Assembly (NCBI GenBank): GCA_035995885.1
Contig: DASYKC010000211.1
Coordinates: 1-64,000 of the forward strand
Source of the DNA: Schlegelella_A sp035995885
Lineage (GTDB): Bacteria > Pseudomonadota > Gammaproteobacteria > Burkholderiales > Burkholderiaceae_C
Direction of reading: 5' to 3'
DNA length: 64,000 nucleotides
A program made the translations under genes and the position numbers. Position 1 is the stretch's first letter; every line of letters begins with the position of its first letter. The notes below the pieces were generated by a model. It saw nothing but the letters and a program-made list of their open reading frames with translations. It was not told where the DNA came from and searched no databases. Positions 52,865-61,421 of this stretch are shown piece by piece.

Positions 52865-53560
52865 TCACGCCAGCGGCGGCTGATCGACGAGCTGCGAGCG
52901 CAGGCGCGCGATGTCGGCGGAAAGGCGGCCGGCGACGAGGCCGACGATTTCGAAGCCGAAGCCCGGGTTCTGGAAGTAGAGCTGGCGCACGGTGCTCTGG
53001 TCGATGCTCAGGAGGACGCAGTCCTCGCCGCAGCGCGCCGTGGCCGTGCGGCGTCGCTCGGGCGAAAAGAAGGCGATCTCGCCGAACATCTGACCCGGGC
53101 CGAGGCTGGCGTTGATCTCGAGGAAGTCGATTCGCCCCTCGATCAGGATGTAGAGGTGCTCGGCGGGGTCGCCGAGGCGAAAGAGCACCTCGCCGGCCTT
53201 CCTGCGGCTCGACTTCATGTAGGGCCTGAGCCAGATCCCCGATCGATCCGTGTCGTTCGTCGCCGCATGCACGCGCCGGGTCAGCCGGGTCATCTCGCGC
53301 AGGCGGATGCAGTTGATCGGCAGCAGCACGCCGTGCATCAGCGCCATCACGAAGGACGGATGCAGCACGCCGTAGCCGAGGAAGCCGACGTTGCTCAGGA
53401 CGGCGAGCCAGCGCAGCGGCACCATCGTCTTGACGAACGAGCTGCTGATCTGCAGCCCGCCGGCCACGGTGGCGGCGAAGATCGCGAGAAGCTCGGTGGG
53501 CGACGAGAGCGCGCTCGACACATAGGCGCTCACCTGCGCGGCAATCTCTTGTGTGGTCAC
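52865..53560 (-). CDS. Membrane protein with three TM helices and a cyclic nucleotide-binding domain (Popeye-like layout)
   Basis: The 231-residue protein has three hydrophobic helices (about 22-42, 47-65, 67-86), a short linker and a C-terminal cNMP-binding domain (about 110-215). The phosphate-binding cassette is intact: MFGEIAFFSPERRRTATA with Glu161 and Arg171. There is no helix-turn-helix, so it is not a Crp-type regulator. The layout matches Popeye-type proteins rather than channels. It could be a membrane sensor of cAMP or cGMP. The GTG start is the only one covering all three helices. The next minus-strand gene, 107 bases upstream, is an atypical LuxR-type regulator. Confidence 0.82.
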   Translation of the reverse strand: MTTQEIAAQVSAYVSSALSSPTELLAIFAATVAGGLQISSSFVKTMVPLRWLAVLSNVGFLGYGVLHPSFVMALMHGVLLPINCIRLREMTRLTRRVHAATNDTDRSGIWLRPYMKSSRRKAGEVLFRLGDPAEHLYILIEGRIDFLEINASLGPGQMFGEIAFFSPERRRTATARCGEDCVLLSIDQSTVRQLYFQNPGFGFEIVGLVAGRLSADIARLRSQLVDQPPLA

Positions 53561-53667
53561 GGGACACCCTTTGCGACGTCGACGCGTCAGGGTGCATTCT
53601 CCGCGGCGAGGCGCGGTTCGCGCCAGACGCCGCCGGGCGACGCGACCGAAGTCGCGCCGCGCCGCTC

Positions 53668-54291
53668 TCAGGCGTCGACGAAGCCGGCGCGCAGCGCCTT
53701 GGCGACCGCGTGCGCGCGCGACTGCGCCTGCAGCTTGGCGATGATCTGGGCGACATGGAACTTGGCGGTGTGCGCCGAGATGCCGAGGACGCCGCCGATC
53801 TCGCGGTTGCCGAGGCCGTTGCTCATCGCCGCCAGCACCTGGCGCTCGCGCCGGGTCAGCGCGTCGAAGCCGGGCGGTGCGCTGCGCCGCTCGCCGATGC
53901 GCTCGAAGCGGAGGGCCTCGGCGGCGAAGGTCGGCGTCGTCGCGACCAGACCGGCGAGCGCGGCGCGCGCCGCCCCGGCGACCTCGGCCGGCGACGCGCC
54001 GCGCGGCAGCACCGAGCAGCCGTCGATCAGCCACTCGCCGACGCGCTCGTCGCCGTCGGCGGCGAGGAGGACGAGGTGCGGGCCGGCGACCGGAACGACG
54101 ACGTCGAGCTCGGCGTCGCTTTCGGCGCCGACGTCGACGACGACGACCGCCGCGCCGCCGTAGCCGGCCTCGGCGAGCTCGGCCGGCGTCGCCGCGCTGA
54201 GCACGACCTCGCACTCGCCCTGTGCGGCGAGACCGGCGGCCAGGCCGGCGCGAATGAGCGGTGAAGGCGAAGCGAGCGCGAAGCGGATCAT
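53668..54291 (-). CDS. LuxR-family regulator with degenerate (pseudo) receiver domain
   Basis: The 207-residue protein ends in a typical LuxR/NarL DNA-binding domain (LTRRERQVLAAMSNGLGNREIGGVLGISAHTAKFHVAQI). The N-terminal part has receiver-like strands (IRFALASPSPLIRAGLAAGL, AVVVVDVGAE) but lacks the acidic pair after strand 1 (Ser-Pro-Ser instead of Asp-Asp), so phosphorylation is doubtful. No histidine kinase gene is adjacent. GGGAGG lies a few bases before the ATG. It ends up 13 bases after the stop of a trypsin-like protease gene, probably in one transcript. Confidence 0.86.
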   Translation of the reverse strand: MIRFALASPSPLIRAGLAAGLAAQGECEVVLSAATPAELAEAGYGGAAVVVVDVGAESDAELDVVVPVAGPHLVLLAADGDERVGEWLIDGCSVLPRGASPAEVAGAARAALAGLVATTPTFAAEALRFERIGERRSAPPGFDALTRRERQVLAAMSNGLGNREIGGVLGISAHTAKFHVAQIIAKLQAQSRAHAVAKALRAGFVDA

Positions 54292-54304
54292 CGTCAGCCC
54301 TCCC

Positions 54305-55246
54305 TTACCAGCAGCGCCGCTCGCCGGGCCACTCGGCGACGCTCGCTTGCAACTCGACCGGCGCACCGCCGCGCAGGACGGCGAGAACGACGCTCTTGCC
54401 GACGTGTGCGGCGAGCGCCTGGCGCAGCTCGCGCAGGTTGGCCGCCGCGCCTTCGGCGGCGCGAACGATGATGTCACCGATCAGGACGCCGGCGCGCTCG
54501 GCCGGGCCGCCGGCGGCGAGCGAGGTGACGAGCAGGCCGTTCTTCTCGCCGGCCGGCGCGCCCGCGGCTTCGGGCAGCGGCACCGTCTGCGCGCCGATGC
54601 CGAGCCAAGGCCGGGCGACCCGGCCGTGCGCGAGCAACGCGTCGACGACGCGCGACACCGTCGACGCCGGAACGACGATGCCGTAGCTGCGTGAGAGCGC
54701 CGCCGTCGCCACGCCCATCACCGCACCGTCGGCATCGGCGACCGGTGCGCCCGAGAGGCCGTCGTAGACGCCGCCGTCGAGGCGGATGAGGCCGTCGATC
54801 GAGCCGCCGAGCCAGGTCTGCCACGGGCCGCCGACGCGGTTGACGAGGCCGGCGCTGGCGATCGCGTCGCCCTCGTCGCTGCGGCCGACGGCGATCGCGA
54901 AGTGGCCGGCGCGAACCGGCGCCGCCTCGGCCGGCGACAACGGCGCGACGGCATTCGCGTCGGCGAGGCGAAAGAGGGCGAGGTCGGTCGACGAATCCAT
55001 GCCGACCAGCGTCGCCGCCCGGCTCTCGCCGGCAGCATCGACGACGGTGAGCGCGGCCGGCGTGCGGCGAAAGACGTGCGCGGCGGTGACGACCAGCCCC
55101 GGCCGCCAGACGCCGCCCGAGGCAACGGCGCCGCGCCGGCCGAGGACGGCGACCGTGGACGCGCCGATGTCGTCGACGATTTGCGCGACTCGATCCGAGT
55201 GCGCGCGCAGCGAGTCGGGAGGTGCAGGGGAGGCGGCGGTGTTCAT
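54305..55246 (-). CDS. Trypsin-like serine protease with PDZ domain (S1C/DegP-related)
   Basis: The 313-residue protein has a chymotrypsin-fold domain with the triad His57 (VVTAAHVF), Asp88 (SSTDLALF) and Ser165 (DGLSGAPV), followed by a PDZ domain (about 215-300; GLLVTSLAAGGPAERAGVLIGDIIV). The serine motif reads GLSGAP where HtrA proteases have GNSGGP, so catalysis may be altered. No signal peptide is visible at the annotated start, unlike periplasmic DegP/DegS, so a cytoplasmic place is suggested unless the true start lies upstream. It precedes a LuxR-type gene on the same strand. Confidence 0.82.
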   Translation of the reverse strand: MNTAASPAPPDSLRAHSDRVAQIVDDIGASTVAVLGRRGAVASGGVWRPGLVVTAAHVFRRTPAALTVVDAAGESRAATLVGMDSSTDLALFRLADANAVAPLSPAEAAPVRAGHFAIAVGRSDEGDAIASAGLVNRVGGPWQTWLGGSIDGLIRLDGGVYDGLSGAPVADADGAVMGVATAALSRSYGIVVPASTVSRVVDALLAHGRVARPWLGIGAQTVPLPEAAGAPAGEKNGLLVTSLAAGGPAERAGVLIGDIIVRAAEGAAANLRELRQALAAHVGKSVVLAVLRGGAPVELQASVAEWPGERRCW

Positions 55247-55528
55247 GAAGACGTGTCTCGAGAGAGGATTGCCGCAAAGGTACGCCGCGTCGACCGGCGG
55301 CGAATCCGCCGAACGGCGGAGCCCGGCCGTGCAGATGGGGCGGCCGAGGCGGCTTCGCAAGGGCGCCCCGGCGGCGATGCGAGAGCGGCCGATCCGTTCG
55401 GCAGGCGCCGTCCCGTCGCTCGCGCTTCCCACCCGCCACTGGCGCCGCGTTGCTGTCGATTGATCGCTTCGTCCCTCCACCGGCGCCCTCGCTCGCTAGA
55501 GTCGCGCTCGTTCCGACTGGAGGATCCG

Positions 55529-56464
55529 ATGCTCGAAGCCCGAGGCCTTTGCAAATCGTACGGCGAGCGCGCCGTCGTCGCCGACCTGTCGCTCACCGTC
55601 GCGGCCGGCGAGATCGTCGGCCTGCTCGGCCCGAACGGCGCCGGCAAGTCGACCACCGTGGCGATGCTGTGCGGCCTGGTCGGCGCCGACCGCGGCGAGG
55701 TCTTCGTCGGCACCGGCGCGTCGCGGCTCGCCCTCGACGAGAACGCGAACGCCGCCAAGCGCCGCATCGGCGTCGTGCCGCAGGAGCTCTCCATCTACGA
55801 GAACCTCGGCGCCGCCGCCAACCTCGAGCTGTTCGGCGCGCTCTACGGCCTCGCCGGCGCGCTGCTGCGCGAGCGCGTCGCCACGGCGCTCGCGCTCGTC
55901 GGCCTCGCCGATCGGGCCAAGGACAAGCCGCAGTCGTTCAGCGGCGGCATGAAGCGGCGCCTCAACATCGCCGCCGCCCTCGTCCACGATCCCGACGTGC
56001 TGATCTTCGACGAGCCGACGGTGGGCGTCGATCCGCAGAGCAGGAACGCCATCTTCGACAACCTCGAGTCGCTGCGCGATCGCGGCAAGGCGCTGCTCTA
56101 CACGACGCACTACATGGAAGAGGCCGAGCGGCTGTGCGACCGGGTCGTCATCATGGACCACGGCCGCGTCGTCGCGAGCGACACCCTGGCCGGCCTGCAC
56201 AAGCGCCTGCCCGCGGTCGAGACGATCGAGCTCGAGGTCGACGGCGTGGTCGACCTCGACGCCCTCGGCCGCCTGCCCGGCATCGCCGGCCCGACCCAGG
56301 ACGGCGCGCATCTGCACGCCGGCGTCGCCGACCTCGGTCGTGCCGCGCCGGCGCTGCTGACCTGGCTCGCCGAGCACGGCCACGCGGTGCACCGCATCTC
56401 GTCGGGCCGCGCCGATCTCGAGGACGTCTTCCTTTCGCTCACTGGCCGGCAACTGAGGGACTGA
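55529..56464 (+). CDS. ABC-2 type exporter ATP-binding protein
   Basis: The 311-residue ATPase has Walker A GPNGAGKSTT, a QSFSGGMKRRLNIAAALVHDP signature, Walker B VLIFDEPTVGVDP and the switch histidine in LLYTTHYMEEAERL. The DrrA/NatA-like C-terminal regulatory part follows. It powers the ABC-2 permease encoded 3 bases downstream. TGGAGGA lies 5 bases upstream of the ATG, and a TAGAGT sequence at 55497-55502 is a candidate -10. The 282 bases to the divergent protease gene hold no other feature I can support. Confidence 0.93.
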   Translation: MLEARGLCKSYGERAVVADLSLTVAAGEIVGLLGPNGAGKSTTVAMLCGLVGADRGEVFVGTGASRLALDENANAAKRRIGVVPQELSIYENLGAAANLELFGALYGLAGALLRERVATALALVGLADRAKDKPQSFSGGMKRRLNIAAALVHDPDVLIFDEPTVGVDPQSRNAIFDNLESLRDRGKALLYTTHYMEEAERLCDRVVIMDHGRVVASDTLAGLHKRLPAVETIELEVDGVVDLDALGRLPGIAGPTQDGAHLHAGVADLGRAAPALLTWLAEHGHAVHRISSGRADLEDVFLSLTGRQLRD

Positions 56465-56467
56465 GCC

Positions 56468-57646
56468 ATGAAGAACTTCACCGCCTTTCGCGCCTTGGTC
56501 AGGAAGGACCTCGTCCTCTACTTCTCGAACCGGCGCGCGCTCGTCATGTCGATCCTGGCGCCGATCGTCATCGCCGCGTTCTTCGGCTCGATCTTCGGCT
56601 CCGGCAACGACAAGCCGACGCGCATCCCGATCGCATTCGCCGACCGCGACGCGAGCGCGCTGTCGAAGGCGATCGCCGCGTCGGTCAAGGCCGATCCCGC
56701 GTTCGAGGTCAAGGATGACGACGAGGCCGCGGCGATCGCGATGGCGCATGAGGGCAAGGTGCGCGCCGCCGTCGTCCTTCCCGCGGGATTCGGCGAGCAG
56801 GCGCGCGCCGCCCTTGTCGCCGGCGCCGACAAGCCCGTCGTCGCCGTCCACTACGACCCGTCGCAGGCGACGGCGCTGACGCTCGTCCGCGGCCTGCTCG
56901 CCCAGCACGTCATGAAGGCGCTCGGCGAGAGCCTCGGCGGCGGCGGCGGCGCGCCGGGCAGCGGCGCCCCGCGTGCGTCGGCATTCAGCCTGCCGTTCAC
57001 GACCCAGGCGGTCGAGTCGACCGCCGGCACCGACAAGCCGTACAACGGCTACGCCCACTCGTTCGCCGGCATGGGCGTGCAGTTCATCCTCTTCATGGGC
57101 ATCGAGGTCGGCGTCGGCGTGCTGCTCGCGCGCCGGCTCGGCCTCTGGAAGCGCCTGCGCGCGGCGCCGCTCTCGCGCAGCCTCCTCCTCGGCAGCCACA
57201 TCGCCAGCGGCGCGATCACCGCGCTCGTCCTCCTCGCCATCATCTACGCCGCGGCGATCGGCATCTTCCACGTCCGCATCGACGGCAGCGTCGCCGGCTT
57301 CGTCGGCATCGCCATCGCCTTCGCGCTCCTCACCTCGAGCTTCGGCCTGCTCATCGCGGCGATCGGCAAGACGCCCGAGGCGACGCGCGGCCTGGCGATC
57401 TTCGCGACGCTGGTCATGGTGATGCTCGGTGGCGCCTGGGTGCCGTCGTTCGTCTTTCCACCCTGGCTGCAGACGGCGTCGCTCGTCGTGCCGACGCGCT
57501 GGGCCGTCGACGGCCTCGACGCGATGACCTGGCGCGGCCTCGGCTTCGATGCGGCGATCGCACCGATCGCCGTCCTGCTCGCCTTCAGCGCGCTGTTCGC
57601 GGCGATCGCGATCTGGCGCTTCGACTGGGAGGAGCCGCGCGGCTGA
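56468..57646 (+). CDS. ABC-2 type transporter permease
   Basis: The 392-residue membrane subunit has one N-terminal helix (ALVMSILAPIVIAAFFGSIFG), a large periplasmic domain (about 45-195) and five C-terminal helices, the ABC2_membrane_3 layout of drug or lipid exporters (YhhJ/YbhR type). The Gly-rich stretch near residue 160 is a likely loop. It starts 3 bases after the ATPase stop and is the last gene of that unit; it converges with the mccA gene. Cargo is unknown; no HlyD-type adaptor is adjacent. Confidence 0.9.
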   Translation: MKNFTAFRALVRKDLVLYFSNRRALVMSILAPIVIAAFFGSIFGSGNDKPTRIPIAFADRDASALSKAIAASVKADPAFEVKDDDEAAAIAMAHEGKVRAAVVLPAGFGEQARAALVAGADKPVVAVHYDPSQATALTLVRGLLAQHVMKALGESLGGGGGAPGSGAPRASAFSLPFTTQAVESTAGTDKPYNGYAHSFAGMGVQFILFMGIEVGVGVLLARRLGLWKRLRAAPLSRSLLLGSHIASGAITALVLLAIIYAAAIGIFHVRIDGSVAGFVGIAIAFALLTSSFGLLIAAIGKTPEATRGLAIFATLVMVMLGGAWVPSFVFPPWLQTASLVVPTRWAVDGLDAMTWRGLGFDAAIAPIAVLLAFSALFAAIAIWRFDWEEPRG

Positions 57647-57676
57647 GAGACCGCTCCGGTCCTGACCGTCTCGGAC

Positions 57677-59674
57677 CTATTCGAACTCGACCAGCTCGGC
57701 GCCCTCGGCGACCTGGTCGCCGGCCGCATAACGGAAGCCCTTGACCGTTCCGGCACGTGGCGCGCTGATCGTGTGCTCCATCTTCATCGCCTCGAGGACG
57801 AGCAGCGGCGCGCCCTTGTCGACCGCCGCGCCCGGACGGGCGAGCAGCGCGATCACCTTGCCGGGCATCGGCGCCAGGAGACCGGTTCCCTCTTCCTCGT
57901 GCTCGGCGCCGGCGATGCCGAGCAGGTCGACGAGCGTGAGGACATGGACGTGCCCGTCGACGAAGACGTGGCGCCGCTCGCCCTGGGCGACGATGATGGC
58001 GGTCAGGCGACGCGGCCCGAGCGTGGCCGTCAAGCTGCCGTCGGTGCGCAGCACTGCGGTCGCGGCAAGTGTCCCGCCGTCGAGCGACAGTGCCCAGGCA
58101 CCGTGCGGCCGCGCGCCGACGTCGACCTCGCGCATCGTCTCCGCGTGGCGAAAGCCGAGGCGACGCACCGCGCTGCCGTTGAGGCGCCAGCCATCGAGGG
58201 CGCGCCACGGCGAGCCGGCATCGACGGCACGAACGGCGGCGCACCGTGCCGCCGCCGCGTCCCGCTCGACCTCGGCCAGCGCGGCCACCAGCCATGCATC
58301 GTCGGGCGGCTGCGCCGGTGGCGGAAAGAGCGCCGCGTGCTCGCGCTCGATGAGCGCGGTGTCGAGATTCGCGCGCGCGAACGAGTCGGTCGCAACCAGC
58401 CGGCCGAGGAACTCGACGTTGTTGGCGACGCCGACGATGCGGTACTGCGCCAGCGCCGTCCGCATGCGGACGAGCGCGCCGGCGCGGTCGGGCGCGTGGA
58501 CGACGAGCTTGGCGATCATCGGGTCGTAGAACGGCGTGATCGCATCGCCCTGCTCGACGCCGGTATCGACCCGCACCGACGCGCTCTCGGGCGGCGGCGC
58601 GAGATGGACGAGCCGGCCGGTCGACGGCAGGAAGCCCTTGTCGGGGTCCTCGGCGTAGATGCGCGCCTCGATCGCGTGGCCGGAGATCGCGAGCTCGCCT
58701 TGCGTCCGCGGCAACGGCTCGCCGGCGGCGACGCGAAGCTGCCACTCGACCAGATCGAGGCCGGTGATCATCTCGGTCACCGGATGCTCGACCTGAAGCC
58801 GCGTGTTCATCTCCATGAAGTAGAAGCGGCCGTCGGGATGGGCGATGAACTCGACCGTGCCGGCGCCGACGTAGCCGACCGCCTTGGCCGCTTCGACCGC
58901 GGCCTTGCCCATCGCCGCGCGCCGCTCGGCCGCCATGCCCGGCGCCGGCGCTTCCTCGAGCACCTTCTGGTGACGCCGCTGCACCGAGCAGTCGCGCTCG
59001 AACAGATAGACGCAGGCGCCGAGCGAGTCGGCGAAGACCTGGATCTCGATGTGGCGCGGCTCGAGCACGTACTGCTCGACCAGCACGCGGTCGTCGCCGA
59101 ACGCGCTCTTCGCCTCGCGCCGGCACGACGCGAGCGCGGCGGCGAAGTCCTCGCCCTTGTCGACGCGCCGCATGCCCTTGCCGCCGCCGCCGGCGCTCGC
59201 CTTGATCAGGACCGGATAGCCGATCTTGCCGGCCTCGCGCGCGAGCAGCTTCGGGTCCTGATCGTCGCCGTGGTAGCCCGGCGTCAGCGGCACGCCGGCC
59301 TTGGCCATCAGCGTCTTGGCCGCCGACTTCGATCCCATCGCGCGGATCGCCGAGGCGGGCGGGCCGATGAAGACGATGCCGACGGCTGCGCACTGCTCGG
59401 CGAAGGCGTCGTTCTCCGAGAGGAAGCCGTAGCCGGGATGGATCGCCTGCGCGCCGGTCGCCTTCGCGACCTCGATGATCCGCGGCCCGACGAGGTACGA
59501 CTCGCGCGCCGGCGCCGCACCGATGCGAACGGCCTCGTCGGCGAGGCGGACATGGCGCGCGTCGGCGTCGGCGTCGGAATAGACGGCGACCGTGGCGATT
59601 CCCATGCGCCGCGCCGTCTTGATGACGCGGCAGGCGATCTCGCCGCGGTTGGCGATCAGGATCTTGGTGAACAT
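57677..59674 (-). CDS. mccA: Methylcrotonyl-CoA carboxylase, biotin-carrying alpha subunit
   Basis: The 665-residue chain joins a biotin carboxylase (FTKILIANRGEIACRVIKTA, GGGGKGMR ATP loop, EMNTRLQVEHPVTE) with a linker domain and a C-terminal biotinyl domain whose EAMKMEH motif carries biotin-lysine Lys631. With the beta subunit encoded upstream it carboxylates 3-methylcrotonyl-CoA in leucine breakdown. A propionyl- or geranyl-CoA carboxylase alpha chain would look similar; the partner supports MCC. It lies 21 bases after mccB. Confidence 0.92.
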   Translation of the reverse strand: MFTKILIANRGEIACRVIKTARRMGIATVAVYSDADADARHVRLADEAVRIGAAPARESYLVGPRIIEVAKATGAQAIHPGYGFLSENDAFAEQCAAVGIVFIGPPASAIRAMGSKSAAKTLMAKAGVPLTPGYHGDDQDPKLLAREAGKIGYPVLIKASAGGGGKGMRRVDKGEDFAAALASCRREAKSAFGDDRVLVEQYVLEPRHIEIQVFADSLGACVYLFERDCSVQRRHQKVLEEAPAPGMAAERRAAMGKAAVEAAKAVGYVGAGTVEFIAHPDGRFYFMEMNTRLQVEHPVTEMITGLDLVEWQLRVAAGEPLPRTQGELAISGHAIEARIYAEDPDKGFLPSTGRLVHLAPPPESASVRVDTGVEQGDAITPFYDPMIAKLVVHAPDRAGALVRMRTALAQYRIVGVANNVEFLGRLVATDSFARANLDTALIEREHAALFPPPAQPPDDAWLVAALAEVERDAAAARCAAVRAVDAGSPWRALDGWRLNGSAVRRLGFRHAETMREVDVGARPHGAWALSLDGGTLAATAVLRTDGSLTATLGPRRLTAIIVAQGERRHVFVDGHVHVLTLVDLLGIAGAEHEEEGTGLLAPMPGKVIALLARPGAAVDKGAPLLVLEAMKMEHTISAPRAGTVKGFRYAAGDQVAEGAELVEFE

Positions 59675-59695
59675 GGCGTGGATTGACAGCAGGGG

Positions 59696-61303
59696 CTACA
59701 TGCGGAAGACGCCGAACTTGGTCGGCGCGATCGGCGCGTTGAGCGTGGTCGCCAGCGACAGACCGAGGACGCGGCGCGTCTCGGCCGGGTCGATGACGCC
59801 GTCGTCCCAGAGGCGCGCGCTCGCGTAGTACGGGTGGCCCTGGTGCTCGTACTGCTCGAGCAGCGGCGCCTTGAAGTCGCGCTCCTCGTCGGCCGACCAC
59901 GCGCCGCCGCGCGACTCGATGCCGTCGCGCTTGACCGTCGCGAGCACCGCCGATGCCTGCTCGCCGCCCATGACGCTGATGCGCGCGTTCGGCCACATCC
60001 AGAGGAAGCGCGGCGAGTAGGCGCGGCCGCACATGCCGTAGTTGCCGGCGCCGAACGAGCCGCCGATCAGGACCGTGAGCTTGGGCACCTGCGCCGTCGC
60101 GACCGCCGTCACCATCTTCGCGCCGTCGCGGGCGATGCCGGCGTTCTCGACCTTCTTGCCGACCATGAAGCCGGTGATGTTCTGCAGGAAGAGGAGCGGC
60201 ACGCGCCGCTCGCAGCAGAGCTCGATGAAATGCGCGCCCTTCTGCGCCGATTCGGAAAAGAGGATGCCGTTGTTGGCGATCACGCCGACCGGCATGCCGT
60301 AGAGGCGCGCGAAGCCGGTGACGAGGGTCGCGCCGTAGCGCGACTTGAATTCGTCGAGGCGCGAGCCGTCGACGATGCGCGCGATCACCTCGCGCACGTC
60401 GTAGGGCTTTCTCGTGTCCTGCGGGATGACGCCGTAGATCTCGCCGGCGTCGTAGAGCGGCTCCTCGGACGGGGCGTGCGTCACCGTCTCGGGCTTCGTG
60501 CGGTTGAGGCTGGCGACGATGCGGCGCGCGATCGCGAGCGCGTGGCGGTCGTCGTCGGCGAGGTGGTCGGCGACGCCCGAAAGCCGCGTGTGGACGTCGC
60601 CGCCGCCGAGCTCCTCGGCGCTGACGACCTCGCCGATCGCGGCCTTCACGAGCGGCGGGCCGCCGAGGAAGATCGTTCCCTGGTTCTTGACGATGACGGT
60701 CTCGTCGCTCATCGCCGGCACGTAGGCGCCGCCGGCCGTGCACGAGCCCATGACGACGGCGATCTGGGCGATCCCCTGCGCGCTCATGTTGGCCTGGTTG
60801 AAGAAGATCCGGCCGAAGTGCTCGCGGTCGGGGAAGACCTCGTCCTGGCGCGGCAGGAAGGCGCCGCCGGAATCGACCAAATAGATGCACGGCAAGCGGT
60901 TCTGCAGCGCGATCTCCTGCGCGCGCAGGTGCTTCTTCACCGTCATCGGGTAGTAGGTGCCGCCCTTCACCGTCGCATCGTTGGCGACGATCATCACTTC
61001 CTGGCCGTGGACGCGGCCGATGCCGGCGATCATTCCCGCCGCCGGCGCCTCGTCGTCGTACATGGCGAAAGCTGCGAGCTGGCCGATCTCGAGGAACGGC
61101 GCCCCGGCGTCGAGCAGGCCGTCGACGCGCTCGCGTGGCAGCAGCTTGCCGCGCGCGACGTGGCGCTCGCGCGACTTGGCGTCGCCGCCGCGCGCGACCT
61201 CGGCGGCCTTCGCGCGCAGGTCGTCGACCTGGCGCTGCAGGAAGGCGGCGTTGGCCTTGAACTCGTCGGAACGCGTGTCGATGCGCGACTTCAACGCGGG
61301 CAT
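59696..61303 (-). CDS. mccB: Methylcrotonyl-CoA carboxylase, carboxyltransferase beta subunit
   Basis: The 535-residue carboxyltransferase has the MccB-typical start region (IDTRSDEFKANAAFLQ), the LVDSGGAFLPRQDEVFPDREHFGRIFFNQA block, MSAQGIAQIAVVMGSCTAGGAYVPAMSD, and FLQNITGFMVGKKVENAGIARDGAKMV. These distinguish it from propionyl-CoA carboxylase beta chains. It is the first gene of the mccB-mccA unit. The isovaleryl-CoA dehydrogenase and other liu genes that usually accompany it are absent here. Its upstream region is shared with the ArsR gene. Confidence 0.95.
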   Translation of the reverse strand: MPALKSRIDTRSDEFKANAAFLQRQVDDLRAKAAEVARGGDAKSRERHVARGKLLPRERVDGLLDAGAPFLEIGQLAAFAMYDDEAPAAGMIAGIGRVHGQEVMIVANDATVKGGTYYPMTVKKHLRAQEIALQNRLPCIYLVDSGGAFLPRQDEVFPDREHFGRIFFNQANMSAQGIAQIAVVMGSCTAGGAYVPAMSDETVIVKNQGTIFLGGPPLVKAAIGEVVSAEELGGGDVHTRLSGVADHLADDDRHALAIARRIVASLNRTKPETVTHAPSEEPLYDAGEIYGVIPQDTRKPYDVREVIARIVDGSRLDEFKSRYGATLVTGFARLYGMPVGVIANNGILFSESAQKGAHFIELCCERRVPLLFLQNITGFMVGKKVENAGIARDGAKMVTAVATAQVPKLTVLIGGSFGAGNYGMCGRAYSPRFLWMWPNARISVMGGEQASAVLATVKRDGIESRGGAWSADEERDFKAPLLEQYEHQGHPYYASARLWDDGVIDPAETRRVLGLSLATTLNAPIAPTKFGVFRM

Positions 61304-61362
61304 GGGTTTTCGTCTCGTCGTGGTGAATCCGACCGCGAGCTTAACGTCGCCACGCGAAGCCC

Positions 61363-61391
61363 TTGACAGGTCCGCTCCGCTGCGTTAAAAA
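61363..61391 (+). promoter_or_regulatory. Sigma70 promoter of the arsR-SRPBCC-GST operon
   Basis: A perfect TTGACA (61363-61368) is followed after 17 bases by TAAAAA (61386-61391). The predicted start falls at about 61398. Confidence 0.8.
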
Positions 61392-61395
61392 CCGA

Positions 61396-61411
61396 TTGGC
61401 TACTTAACCAA
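61396..61411. promoter_or_regulatory. Inverted repeat at the predicted transcription start (ArsR operator candidate)
   Basis: TTGG and CCAA flank an A/T-rich 8-base centre, exactly over the predicted +1 and 10 bases before the ATG at 61422. Autorepressing ArsR-type regulators bind such sites. Confidence 0.5.
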
Positions 61412-61421
61412 ACGGTGATCT

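Noticed and set aside
57643..57672. Small hairpins between the ABC-2 permease and mccA stops
   Set aside because: The possible stems are only 5 bp and no U-tract follows in either direction.
57773..59686. A 637-codon plus-strand frame opposite mccA
   Set aside because: It is a composition artefact; the minus-strand biotin carboxylase with its biotinyl motif is the real gene.
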